A stretch of DNA of 35,033 nucleotides from Candidatus Electronema sp. (GTDB taxonomy: Bacteria > Desulfobacterota > Desulfobulbia > Desulfobulbales > Desulfobulbaceae): contig JAPEVH010000050.1 in NCBI GenBank assembly GCA_026645415.1, forward strand, positions 1 to 35,033. Direction: 5' to 3'. Below are positions 7,701 to 14,113 of this stretch, one piece after another. How positions within the stretch are numbered: position 1 is the first letter of the stretch; each line of letters opens with the position of its first letter. A program made the translations under genes and the position numbers. The notes beneath the pieces were generated by a model that saw only the letters and a list, made by a program, of their open reading frames with translations, did no database searches and was not told the origin of the DNA.

Positions 7701-8333
7701 AATGGAGTCGATTCTTCGATCAGCAAAACCATCAATTTGCCTGCAAGCGCAACTAAAGAAGATGTGCGCCTCTCCTACCTGCTTGGCTTTGAACTGGGCT
7801 GTAAAGGACTTACTGTTTATCGAGATGGTTCACGAGACAGCCAAGTCTTGAGCACGGCCGCCTCAGCAGGTAAACAACAGACGGCGGTGGTTTCCACAGA
7901 AGGGGAGATGGAGAAGAAAGAGCTGCCCGATGTACTCGATGCAAAGCGCTATCGGCTCAAAGATGCAGATGGTAATTCGATTTACCTGATCGTTTGCTTT
8001 GATGAGAAGGAAAATCCAATGGAAGTTTTTGCCAAGTTTCCTTTTGACAACCGGCTTGATTTGAAAGACAAATCAACAATGTGGACCACAACCTGTCGTT
8101 TAGTCTCCTTGGCTCTGCGCTATCAGATCCCGATGGAGGAGATTATTCGTCAACTTGACCGCTCTAGTGGCCACATGCTCGACTTACCTGCCCAGCTTGG
8201 TAGGTTGCTGAAATCCTTCATGGCTGGGACACAAAAAGGCTTCACCTCCTCCTGTCCAGAATGTCCTGGTACCCTAGTCTATGCTGAAGGCTGTGAGGTC
8301 TGCCGCGACTGCGGTTATTCGCGCTGCTCATAA
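4779..8333 (+). CDS. nrdJ: B12-dependent (class II) ribonucleotide reductase with intein
   Basis: The 1184-residue precursor should splice to about 728 residues. It reduces ribonucleotides to deoxyribonucleotides with adenosylcobalamin as radical source. Visible RNR motifs are NSPCLMNAGTDLGQLSACFVL (first redox Cys), GGGTGYSFSRLRPK, GKRRGANMGIL and NFNFSVAIT. The active-site NPCGEQ is rebuilt across the intein, followed by SCNLGSINL, PTGTVSMIADCSSGCEP and GLTVYRDGSR. The C-terminus, CPECPGTLVYAEGCEVCRDCG, is the zinc-ribbon/thiol-rich tail of NrdJ. There is no N-terminal ATP cone. Start ATG 4779 follows AAAAGG at a workable distance; a second ATG lies four codons in. It is transcribed alone and is probably under NrdR control. 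It does not need oxygen, which suits an anaerobe. Confidence 0.95.
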   Translation: MGKDMTRSIARQLLTETAETVLTRRYYLKDGQGNMLENWESLCRRVADAVAGVDSGSDDYKALREQFFRMIYQLDFLPNSPCLMNAGTDLGQLSACFVLPVDDSMDGIFTSIRNGALVHKTGGGTGYSFSRLRPKNSAVRSTQGVASGPLSFAAVFDAATETIKQGGKRRGANMGILRVDHPDIMEFITAKQDQNKFTNFNFSVAITDKFMEAAKNNQEYDLLDPTSHKVVCRMNAGKVFDKIIDLAWHNGEPGVLFIDAANRANATPQLGDFEATNPCVAGDTLVAVADGRGAVAIRQLAEEGKDIPVFCRNSKGRATVRMMRNPRITGYGKQILKVVLDDGNCLRVTENHRFVLSDGSVKEAKELASGDSLSLMTRRISSFEKMLPHSRSSSQLYCWTASTDSPQWQLEHRLIANFQHRQQTGKALSWQRQVVHHRDYDGLNNDPANLEVMSKEEHDRLHSEKRKGDKNPMRRFPEKNWMNDPIKQQEFRLKYHIGAKRSQATKKRIGAATRIRFQDEAFRARHAVAVQVGANTHRNTFLQALQVQAQHRLAECQAMTDLLCFLDGNTVMVERQCEHCSAPYTVAWQRREQSFCSHPCYLAWHNRSQTVRQKITDGIHAAYAAKAEQTKRRQVECFLDLQFEQGQTPLKKDWESCCSKQGVPKRLGTEFGFPTFQALKETSQTFNHRVVSVERDGIEDVYNGTVDEFHNFYIGHFPDEIDGDACHHYINVLQCGEQWLLPYESCNLGSINLGQYVKDGAVDYPRLGQTVHTAVRFLDNVIDCNRFPIPEIAEMTRKTRKIGLGIMGLHDMLIQLELSYGDEEGRCTTAKIMRFIREEAESASIALAALKGPFPAWDAQHNPYTARRNAALTSIQPTGTVSMIADCSSGCEPYFSVVTEKNVMDNDRFLMINKHFEAVAKREGFFSEELMQKMAQCGTVLGHKEIPEKWQRIFLAAQDISPEDHIKMQGALQANGVDSSISKTINLPASATKEDVRLSYLLGFELGCKGLTVYRDGSRDSQVLSTAASAGKQQTAVVSTEGEMEKKELPDVLDAKRYRLKDADGNSIYLIVCFDEKENPMEVFAKFPFDNRLDLKDKSTMWTTTCRLVSLALRYQIPMEEIIRQLDRSSGHMLDLPAQLGRLLKSFMAGTQKGFTSSCPECPGTLVYAEGCEVCRDCGYSRCS
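5613..6980 (+). mobile_element. Intein with HNH homing endonuclease in nrdJ
   Basis: The 456-residue intein (precursor residues 279-734) starts with Cys in CVAGDTLVAVADGRG, a standard block A. Block B is VTENHRFVLSDG. The splicing C-terminal region has VYNGTVDEFHNFYIG and ends YINVLQ, followed by the extein Cys of CGEQ. The last residue is Gln rather than Asn and the residue before it is Leu rather than His, a known but atypical arrangement. The central part holds an HNH-type nuclease (VVHHRDYDGLNNDPANLEV, EEHDRLH). It also holds a four-Cys zinc finger (CEHC, then CSHPC), presumably for DNA recognition. It interrupts the gene exactly before the codon of the predicted thiyl-radical Cys, a site intolerant of other insertions. 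Confidence 0.92.
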
Positions 8334-8349
8334 GCAGTATTGTACTACC

Positions 8350-8375
8350 AGCGGCACAAGTTATTTTGTGCCGCT
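8350..8375 (+). terminator. Stem-loop downstream of nrdJ (possible terminator)
   Basis: Perfect 10-bp arms AGCGGCACAA and TTGTGCCGCT flank a six-base loop, 17 bases after the nrdJ stop. The following sequence, GTCGTGCTTTT, has only a short T-run, so termination may be partial and allow read-through into the next gene. Confidence 0.55.
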
Positions 8376-8397
8376 GTCGTGCTTTTGGAGATTGCCG

Positions 8398-8796
8398 GTG
8401 CAAAACAAAAGAACAATATGCAGCCTAACAATGTTTCTTCTTCTCGCTGCTACATCTGTCCTGAGCGGACAGGAAGTATTGGTTAAAGATAATTTATTGA
8501 CAGTGCAAGCATATAACATACCTCTCCAGCAAATTCTTCAGCAAATCGCTGACCAAATTAAAGTAGAGATAACTGTTCAAGGTACTGCGGATAATATGGT
8601 TTCTGCGAACTTTACTGATACAGATATTGCTGATGCTTTCCTGCGAATCGCACCGGATTTCAACAGTATTGTTCTCTACACTGATAGAAAGCAGAAAAGT
8701 AAGGCGACGATTAGCAAAATCCAGCTCTATGCTATCGCGGCTCAAGCAGGCAAAGACAGCGTTATTACCTTTAGCCCGAAATCTACGAGAAAATAA
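8398..8796 (+). CDS. Secreted STN-domain (secretin/TonB short N-terminal-like) protein
   Basis: From GTG at 8398, with TGGAG eight bases upstream, the product is 132 residues. The N-terminus is basic (QNKRT) followed by a hydrophobic stretch CSLTMFLLLAATSVLSG, a typical signal peptide. The mature part reads VQAYNIPLQQILQQIADQIK, then VSANFTDTDIADAFLRIAPDFNSIVLY. This matches the beta-alpha-beta pattern of the STN domain found at the N-termini of secretins and TonB receptors. No secretin barrel follows, so this is a stand-alone periplasmic domain that might bind a partner protein. A longer frame starting inside nrdJ exists, but overlapping the enzyme's C-terminus by 53 bases is unlikely. The function is unknown. 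Confidence 0.72.
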   Translation: MQNKRTICSLTMFLLLAATSVLSGQEVLVKDNLLTVQAYNIPLQQILQQIADQIKVEITVQGTADNMVSANFTDTDIADAFLRIAPDFNSIVLYTDRKQKSKATISKIQLYAIAAQAGKDSVITFSPKSTRK

Positions 8797-9041
8797 GAGT
8801 CGTTGGCATGGGTTATCTTTTTTTTTCGAGTGGATAAAAGATACACATTGTCATGAAAAAAGAGAAGAAATTGCCCAAGCTAGAACATAGAGAACTTGCT
8901 GAATAAGCTCTGCAATACAGGAGGAAATTGCCCTAATATAACGAGGATTGAGAAAAAAAGTTAACTCGGTACGCTATTTGCTTATGAGCTATAAGTTGAT
9001 GCAACAAATTGCAAGAAAGCCCAATAGGAGAATCTGTAGCT

Positions 9042-9185
9042 ATGATGCACCAATTTTTGCCGTCTGGGGTAAATTGCATATATTTTTCTTTAATCATAAC
9101 AGTATGTTTTGGTGCTCTGGTGATTGCAGTCCTGACAGGTGTGATTATTTCTTCGACGCAAGAAAGTCAGAAAGATAAAGAGTAA
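9042..9185 (+). CDS. Small single-pass membrane protein
   Basis: This 47-residue frame begins MMHQFLPSGVN and is preceded by AGGAG (9026-9030). A clear membrane helix (CIYFSLIITVCFGALVIAV and on to LTGVIISS) is followed by a charged tail QESQKDKE. Either of two adjacent ATGs may start it. I do not recognise a family. It could be a small subunit of a membrane complex or transporter, but no partner gene lies alongside. It ends 24 bases before the convergent biotin ligase gene. The 245 bases upstream (8797-9041) hold no convincing gene apart from a 17-codon frame at 8853 without a ribosome site. Confidence 0.5.
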   Translation: MMHQFLPSGVNCIYFSLIITVCFGALVIAVLTGVIISSTQESQKDKE

Positions 9186-9208
9186 AGACTCGTTTGTAAC
9201 TTTGCGAA

Positions 9209-10114
9209 TCAATAATAAATAATCTCACCAGAATATTCTACTACTCTAGTACCGTCCTCAAATTCCATAATTAAGCCACCACAGGGATCAATATCAATAG
9301 CAGTCGCTTGATACAGTGGTTTCTCTTGGATATCAAAGCCGTATTCAATCTGCTGTCCCGGCGTATCGCTCAATTGCCGCCAATTCTTTAGCAATAAAGA
9401 AGAATAACCCTCTTCGCAGAACAGCCTTTCTTGAAGAGCTTGTTCCTCATCATAATGCAGTAAACCTATAGCCCAACTTAATTCAGCCAAGAGCCTTCCT
9501 GTTAGTTCTGCTAAACCAACTTGTTGGCCAAGTTTATTGACGATACTGGTGGCAATGCCGTTCAGTTCTTGAGGGAAATCTTGATTATTAGCATTTAAGC
9601 CTATACCAAGTAGATGATACTGGTCACCGCAACGAATCACCGAATTACAGAGGACTCCGGCTATTTTTTTGCCCTGTACGAGCACATCGTTAACCCACTT
9701 TAAGCGAGCATCAAGACCGTATGTTCTAACAGCTCGGCAGCAGGCCAAACCAACCGCAAAGGGCAATAAGCGACTAAATTCTGGCAGAAGAATATCTGGC
9801 CAAGCTGTAGTAAGCCAGATGCCGCCAAGTGGGGCATACCAATGGCGAGTAAAACGACCTTGAGATTGACTCAGCGTATCAGCCAGCACTGTCGTACCTG
9901 CTGCTAAAACCTCACCTTTTGCTTCCGCCTCAGTCATGAGCTGCTGGAGCCGATTCATGCAGCGATCAAGCTGGGCATGATGCTCGATTACTGCGCCTAT
10001 TGGCGCGCCGTATCGATAAATTTTTGCAGCGACTTCTGGAGAGAAGGGCGAGATATCTAGCAGAGTCAGATGCCTCGCTCTATGCTGTAGTACTTGTTCT
10101 TGAAAAGAAGGCAA
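9209..10114 (-). CDS. birA: Biotin-[acetyl-CoA-carboxylase] ligase, HTH-less
   Basis: This protein of about 301 residues belongs to the biotin protein ligase family, which makes biotinyl-AMP and transfers biotin to a carrier lysine. It has no N-terminal DNA-binding domain. Family landmarks are AAGTTVLADTLSQSQ, the ligase loop, WYAPLGGIWLTTAW, the catalytic KWVNDVLVQGKKIAGVL, and GIGLNANN. The C-terminal SH3-like part is IDPCGGLIMEFEDGTRVVEYSGEI. In the loop normally written GRGRxGR the sequence is SQGRFTR, so the first GR pair is missing. The likely start is TTG at 10114; no ATG is available nearby and the ribosome site is poor. The frame stays open back to the stop of the upstream carrier gene, so coupling is likely. 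Confidence 0.85.
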   Translation of the reverse strand: MPSFQEQVLQHRARHLTLLDISPFSPEVAAKIYRYGAPIGAVIEHHAQLDRCMNRLQQLMTEAEAKGEVLAAGTTVLADTLSQSQGRFTRHWYAPLGGIWLTTAWPDILLPEFSRLLPFAVGLACCRAVRTYGLDARLKWVNDVLVQGKKIAGVLCNSVIRCGDQYHLLGIGLNANNQDFPQELNGIATSIVNKLGQQVGLAELTGRLLAELSWAIGLLHYDEEQALQERLFCEEGYSSLLLKNWRQLSDTPGQQIEYGFDIQEKPLYQATAIDIDPCGGLIMEFEDGTRVVEYSGEIIYY

Positions 10115-10141
10115 TTCAGTACAACGAAAGGGATAGGCTGA

Positions 10142-10795
10142 TTATTCCCACTCAGCTTTTACGCGGGTAATAACTTTCTGTACGACTGGAAACTTTTCCT
10201 CTGGGCAGATACCAATCAGTGGCACTCCCTGACTCACGCTATCACCAGGCTTGAAATAAATCGAATGCAGCAGGCCTGCCTCGCCGCTGTAATAAACCGG
10301 TGTGTCACGTTTCATCAGAGACATGGTGATGATTTCATCGCCTGGCTTGATAAAAACAGAGCGCGCTCCTTTCTGGTCGATCCGAGATTGAATATCTAAG
10401 GAAAAATAATAGCGCGCCCGCTCCGGTGCCCGGAAAAGAAAGAGCACTTCTTGCAAGATTGCCTCGATAATCTCTTTCTTTTTGAGCGGATGACGAATGG
10501 TGAGCAACTTTTCTCCAGCCTCAACAAACTGACCATCAAGGTTTTGACAGACTGAAGCCACAGTACCATTAATCGTTGCGGTGATCACCTTGGTGTTCCG
10601 TTCGCGCTCAATAGCATACAGTGCTGTGCCAAGTTTGTGCTGCCATTCACCAGAAACACCTTCCACGGAACTGTTTTCCTCAGCTATAAATCGTACCTTG
10701 CCGGTGTGGAGAGAATGCACATCCTGATAATGATAAGGATCAGCACGATAACGGCTGATAATTTTGTCAAAATGAATTTCCTGCTGAGAAGCCAT
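10142..10795 (-). CDS. Biotinyl/lipoyl-like carrier-domain protein
   Basis: This 217-residue protein begins MASQQEIHFDKIISRYRADP. ATG at 10795 was chosen because the longer frame starts only with TTG. The C-terminal 80 residues fit a biotinyl/lipoyl barrel-sandwich. GDEIITMSLMKRDTPVYYSG aligns with the biotin loop GDxxxxxEAMKMExxVxA, placing a modifiable Lys at about residue 162. This is followed by IYFKPGDSVSQGVPLIGI, matching the second half of the fold. The EAMKM glutamate and alanine are not conserved (SLMKR), but Met-Lys is. The central region (KVITATINGTVASVCQNLDGQFVEAGEKLLTI) looks like a second, HlyD-type barrel-sandwich. The gene sits directly upstream of the biotin ligase on the same strand. 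A biotin or lipoyl carrier role is therefore plausible, but no carboxylase gene is adjacent. Confidence 0.65.
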   Translation of the reverse strand: MASQQEIHFDKIISRYRADPYHYQDVHSLHTGKVRFIAEENSSVEGVSGEWQHKLGTALYAIERERNTKVITATINGTVASVCQNLDGQFVEAGEKLLTIRHPLKKKEIIEAILQEVLFLFRAPERARYYFSLDIQSRIDQKGARSVFIKPGDEIITMSLMKRDTPVYYSGEAGLLHSIYFKPGDSVSQGVPLIGICPEEKFPVVQKVITRVKAEWE

Positions 10796-10826
10796 GGCAG
10801 TCAGATGCGTTGCTTGTGATTGACGT

Positions 10827-10856
10827 AAAAAAACCGCCAGCCGCAATGGCTGCCGG
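10827..10856 (-). terminator. Terminator-like hairpin in the carrier-gene leader
   Basis: On the minus strand, arms 10848-10856 and 10834-10842 (nine pairs, one mismatch) enclose a five-base loop and are followed by seven T residues. It lies 32 bases upstream of the carrier-protein start, so it is positioned like an attenuator rather than a gene end. Confidence 0.5.
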
Positions 10857-10869
10857 TGCGGAAAATCCT

Positions 10870-10898
10870 ATTGTACTCTTCAGTAGAACAGACAGCAA
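10870..10898 (-). promoter_or_regulatory. Possible promoter of the carrier-birA operon
   Basis: On the minus strand TTGCTG (10893-10898) and TACAAT (10870-10875) are spaced by 17 bases. The start of transcription would fall only a few bases before the terminator-like hairpin. Confidence 0.35.
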
Positions 10899-11062
10899 GT
10901 TCCTTCCGCATTACGGCAGGGCAAACGCACGACTTCTGCAATACTGGGGCTACTTTTTCTGGTTAAACGTGCTCGGCTTCAGCTTGGCTTATACTTTCCG
11001 TTTGACAAGCAGGCACGGCTGTTTTACAAATGTGTCGATTTTTTTTCTTGTGGAGAACGTGG

Positions 11063-11821
11063 ATGGGTAACGATAGATTGTATAGCAGCGGTAAGGTGAC
11101 AGAAGATTTCACTTTTAGCGAGCAGGTTGCTGAAGTTTTTGATGATATGCTGGATCGCTCGGTGCCTTTTTATCGCACGGTGATAAGTACCACAGCTTCT
11201 TTAATTCGGCAGTTTGTCCCGCCCGGTAGCACTGTTGTCGATCTTGGTTGCTCTACTGGTTCTGCCCTGTTGGAGCTTTCTCGCCTTTTACCAGATCTGC
11301 ATTTGCGCCTTATTGGCTTGGACCAAGCTCCAGCTATGCTCGACAAGGCAAGTCGTAAGGCAGAAATGTTTTGTAAGGATATCGAGTTTCGCCAGCAAGA
11401 TATCACAGCACCTGATCTCGCGCAACACATCGCTGGAGCCGATGTGATCCTCTGTAGCTATACAATGCAGTTTATCCGGCCTCTCCTCCGGCAGGATTTT
11501 GTTAATAACTTGTATCAAGCTCTTTCTGCGGGTGGCCTCCTTTTTCTCAACGAAAAAATTATCTGTAGCCACAGCATGCTGAACAGAAAATTCATCAATA
11601 TTTATCATGAGTTTAAAAGAGAACAGGGCTATTCTGAACTGGAGATAGCAGCTAAACGCGAAGCCCTAGAAAATGTTCTCATTCCCTTCACCGCAGAAGA
11701 AAATTTGCGTTTGCTTCGCCAGAGCGGTTTTAGTTGGGCAGAAGTCTATTTTCGTTGGATCAATTTTGCCTCTTTTGTTGCACTCAAAGAAGGGCAGATA
11801 ATCAATACGTTGGAGTCTTAA
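11063..11821 (+). CDS. cmoA: Carboxy-S-adenosyl-L-methionine synthase
   Basis: This 252-residue protein begins MGNDRLYSSGKVTEDFTFSE. ATG at 11063 follows GGAG at a good distance. CmoA converts SAM and prephenate to carboxy-SAM, used by CmoB to make the cmo5U wobble modification in tRNA. The family signature VAEVFDDMLDRSVPFYRTVI is followed by the SAM-binding VVDLGCSTGSALLEL, the acidic loop LIGLDQAPAMLDKA, and DVILCSYTMQFI. LLFLNEKI, then HEFKREQGYSELEIAAKREALENVLIPF, completes the CmoA-specific pattern. Length is normal for the family (about 245 residues). No cmoB is visible in this window. Its 3' end overlaps the convergent ftsI-like gene by four bases. Confidence 0.93.
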   Translation: MGNDRLYSSGKVTEDFTFSEQVAEVFDDMLDRSVPFYRTVISTTASLIRQFVPPGSTVVDLGCSTGSALLELSRLLPDLHLRLIGLDQAPAMLDKASRKAEMFCKDIEFRQQDITAPDLAQHIAGADVILCSYTMQFIRPLLRQDFVNNLYQALSAGGLLFLNEKIICSHSMLNRKFINIYHEFKREQGYSELEIAAKREALENVLIPFTAEENLRLLRQSGFSWAEVYFRWINFASFVALKEGQIINTLES

Positions 11822-13734
11822 TGAACCTTGATCTTTGGAGTTGGTTTAAGGTGTTTTATTGGCCCAAGCGCAAGCGTTAAAGTGCAACTCTTTATTTTAG
11901 CTAACGATGTTCCTGCGGCTGGATGCTGGACTAAAATTTTACCACTCCCTTGAATCTGCACCTTGAGCTTGCAAGGATTCAAACGCTGCAATCCTTTGCG
12001 CAGGCTTAATCCTATTACATCAGGCATGATTTTTCCGCTACTATCTGTCGTTTTTTCCTCTTCTATCGGAGCTAAACTCAACTGCCGACTGAGGAAAAAA
12101 CGGCGCATATTAGTTTCATTTTTTTCTTTCGGTGGTTTTTCCGTGGGACGCTCTTTTTCTGTAGCATAACCTGTTAGCAGAGGAAGTAGTGACTCACCTA
12201 AATCCTCTAATTGGTCGCTGGTCTGTTCTTTGCTCTCGCCAGTTTCCTTAAGTAGAGAAGGTTGAAGCCGTCCATAATCTACAGCCAGCACCAAGAGCAT
12301 ACTGGGATTTTCGCGAGGAACAGTGAGTAAAAGTAGTTCTTGAATATGCTGTTTACTCATGCCATTGCGTGTTTTTTGGGCAAAAGTCGTTTTGTTAACA
12401 AAGAGAAATCCTTTATCATTACCCCAGCGGGAATGATGCAAAAGATCCTGCCGGAGCAGTACCCCAGCAGCAGGCGGTACAATACGTTCTGCTGCATCTG
12501 CCTTGGAATCATGTGTAAAAAGGCGATCATGATCAGGGTCATAGACAGCCTTAAGCAGCCACGGCTTAAGCCATTTGCCGCTATTAAAGAAAGTTGATGT
12601 GCCAAGAGCTATCTGTAGGACGCTCAATTTTGTCGTATCATGCTGTTGATTCGTCTTTTTCTTTAATGGAGGTACAAGTGGCAAAAATGTAGAATCTGCT
12701 TGGTCAAACCCGAATGTATGCCAACTTGTCTCCAAATCTTCTTTACCAAGACCATGATTCAGTGGACTCACAAGATCAGGGGGAACAGCACCATTCATTC
12801 CGCTCTGATGTATTGCCACGGCCTGAGCGAGTAAAGGCTGGAGTAAATTGGCCGAAAATGTTTGAGGAAACAAGATTCCACTTTCCTTGGTCTTCCAAAA
12901 ATAGTTTGGATCAAAACTCGGCTGCCGAACCGCTGCAAGTAGCTTGCCATTCTCTATATTCATGACCAGAGCAGAAGCCGAACTCGCCTCTTTTGCTTTA
13001 CGATACGTGCTGATGGATTGTTCTAGTTCTTTTTGTAACTTCAGATCAATAGAGAGTATGACATCGGCAGCCTTTGGCCCTAATGTACTTTGTCCAGCAA
13101 AATCAATTCCCGGTGCTTCGGCCTTTCTAAACTCGCCCGGCTGGAGCAAATTGTCGCCAAGAGCCTCGATACCGCTTAAGCCAATGCCTTCGCTGATAAA
13201 GCCAAGTAAATGACCTGCTGCTGTATGACTAGGATAGCAACGTGCCTCAGTAGGCTGGAGTCGGATCCCTGGTAAGTGCAGAGCCGTAACTTCAGCGGCT
13301 TGCTTTTGGTTCAAACTATCTGCCAACTCAACAACAGTCTCTGTTCCCTGCATTTGCTGAAGGAGCATGTCCTTGCCAGTGCCAATGATCAAGGCCAGCT
13401 TTTCGGCCTCAGCCTGTCGATCAGCGAGTTCATCAGGATGAGCATGCAAAGAAAAAAGTTGATAGGAAACAGCTAATTCATGCAAATTACGATCATAGAT
13501 CGTACCACGCAGGGTAGGTAACGTAGCTGTACGTTGTTGTTCAACAATAGGTTTTTGGACAAACTGGCCTGCATCATTAAGAAAATGTAAGAACTGTCGG
13601 AGCAAACCGCAGCAGGCCGCTAGTAACAATACCGTCAGGAGAAGGCAGATTCGCCGTTTATTGACCCGTTTCCGAGCGACAACTCGCTCTACTACGGCTC
13701 CCGGCCCGCTATATTCACTTTGCTTCCGCCGCAT
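11818..13734 (-). CDS. FtsI/PBP2-like septal transpeptidase homologue with degenerate active site
   Basis: This 638-residue protein sits where ftsI belongs, after rsmH and ftsL. A basic N-terminus is followed by a membrane helix (about 29-46), then the PBP dimerisation domain with LRGTIYDRN (75-83) and AGHLLGFISEGIGLSGIE. The transpeptidase domain starts with VILSIDLKLQ and SALVMNIENGKLLAAV. A C-terminal PASTA domain (MPDVIGLSLRKGLQRLN to the end) binds muropeptides in relatives. The three catalytic motifs are not intact. Where SxxK is expected (after QPSFDPNYFW) the sequence is PQTFSAN at 290-296. The SxN area reads SPLNHG. KTG is KTT (448-450). It is therefore probably a structural or regulatory pseudoenzyme rather than a transpeptidase. 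Its start overlaps the ftsL stop as TAATG. Its end overlaps convergent cmoA, leaving no room for the usual murE downstream. Confidence 0.82.
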   Translation of the reverse strand: MRRKQSEYSGPGAVVERVVARKRVNKRRICLLLTVLLLAACCGLLRQFLHFLNDAGQFVQKPIVEQQRTATLPTLRGTIYDRNLHELAVSYQLFSLHAHPDELADRQAEAEKLALIIGTGKDMLLQQMQGTETVVELADSLNQKQAAEVTALHLPGIRLQPTEARCYPSHTAAGHLLGFISEGIGLSGIEALGDNLLQPGEFRKAEAPGIDFAGQSTLGPKAADVILSIDLKLQKELEQSISTYRKAKEASSASALVMNIENGKLLAAVRQPSFDPNYFWKTKESGILFPQTFSANLLQPLLAQAVAIHQSGMNGAVPPDLVSPLNHGLGKEDLETSWHTFGFDQADSTFLPLVPPLKKKTNQQHDTTKLSVLQIALGTSTFFNSGKWLKPWLLKAVYDPDHDRLFTHDSKADAAERIVPPAAGVLLRQDLLHHSRWGNDKGFLFVNKTTFAQKTRNGMSKQHIQELLLLTVPRENPSMLLVLAVDYGRLQPSLLKETGESKEQTSDQLEDLGESLLPLLTGYATEKERPTEKPPKEKNETNMRRFFLSRQLSLAPIEEEKTTDSSGKIMPDVIGLSLRKGLQRLNPCKLKVQIQGSGKILVQHPAAGTSLAKIKSCTLTLALGPIKHLKPTPKIKVH

Positions 13735-14105
13735 TAGTAGAGGCGATGCACTTGCTCTGTTTCTGGAAACTGAAGACCAAGGCGAACAGCAGCAGCAGCA
13801 GCGATACGAGATTTTGACATGAGTTCGTTTCGACTCATTAGTAAGGTAGTATGCTCTTTCTGCAATGTAGTGCCTTGCTCTGCTAGCTGGGTAAAAACAA
13901 CCCGCTCATCACTGATCCGCCAGTGGAAAAAGAGTGCCAGCACTACTGCTGTAAGAAAGATTGTTGTCAGTAACTGAAGCAAGAGGCGGAAAAAATTTTC
14001 TGATAACCTTGCTGCAGACCCTGTATGAGGCGAAGAAACAGGTCTGGTAATCTTGACCCGGATACTCTGCCGCAGTTCTGGCCTCTTCTGTTTATTACCG
14101 ATCAT
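13734..14105 (-). CDS. FtsL-like division protein
   Basis: This 123-residue protein begins MIGNKQKRPELRQSIRVKIT. ATG at 14105 has GAGGAGA just upstream, while an alternative TTG at 14117 would overlap that site. A basic cytoplasmic tail of about 40 residues is followed by one membrane helix (LLQLLTTIFLTAVVLALFF). A periplasmic helical segment with leucine-rich spacing follows (LAEQGTTLQKEHTTLLMSRNELM) and then RIAAAAAVRLGLQFPE. This bitopic layout, size and position between rsmH and the ftsI-like gene are characteristic of FtsL, which connects FtsB and FtsI/FtsW in the divisome. FtsL sequences diverge strongly, so the call depends on context. It is separated from rsmH by eight bases and overlaps the next gene by one base. 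Confidence 0.78.
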   Translation of the reverse strand: MIGNKQKRPELRQSIRVKITRPVSSPHTGSAARLSENFFRLLLQLLTTIFLTAVVLALFFHWRISDERVVFTQLAEQGTTLQKEHTTLLMSRNELMSKSRIAAAAAVRLGLQFPETEQVHRLY

Positions 14106-14113
14106 CCGTCTCC

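Noticed and set aside
8948..9178. 76-codon plus-strand frame before birA
   Set aside because: Lacks a ribosome site; the overlapping frame at 9042-9185 has AGGAG and a proper membrane helix.
10810..11070. 86-codon plus-strand frame before cmoA, and a 6S or SRP RNA in the same interval
   Set aside because: The frame overlaps regulatory-looking sequence and cmoA's leader; the RNA lacks the conserved SRP core and the 6S bubble structure.
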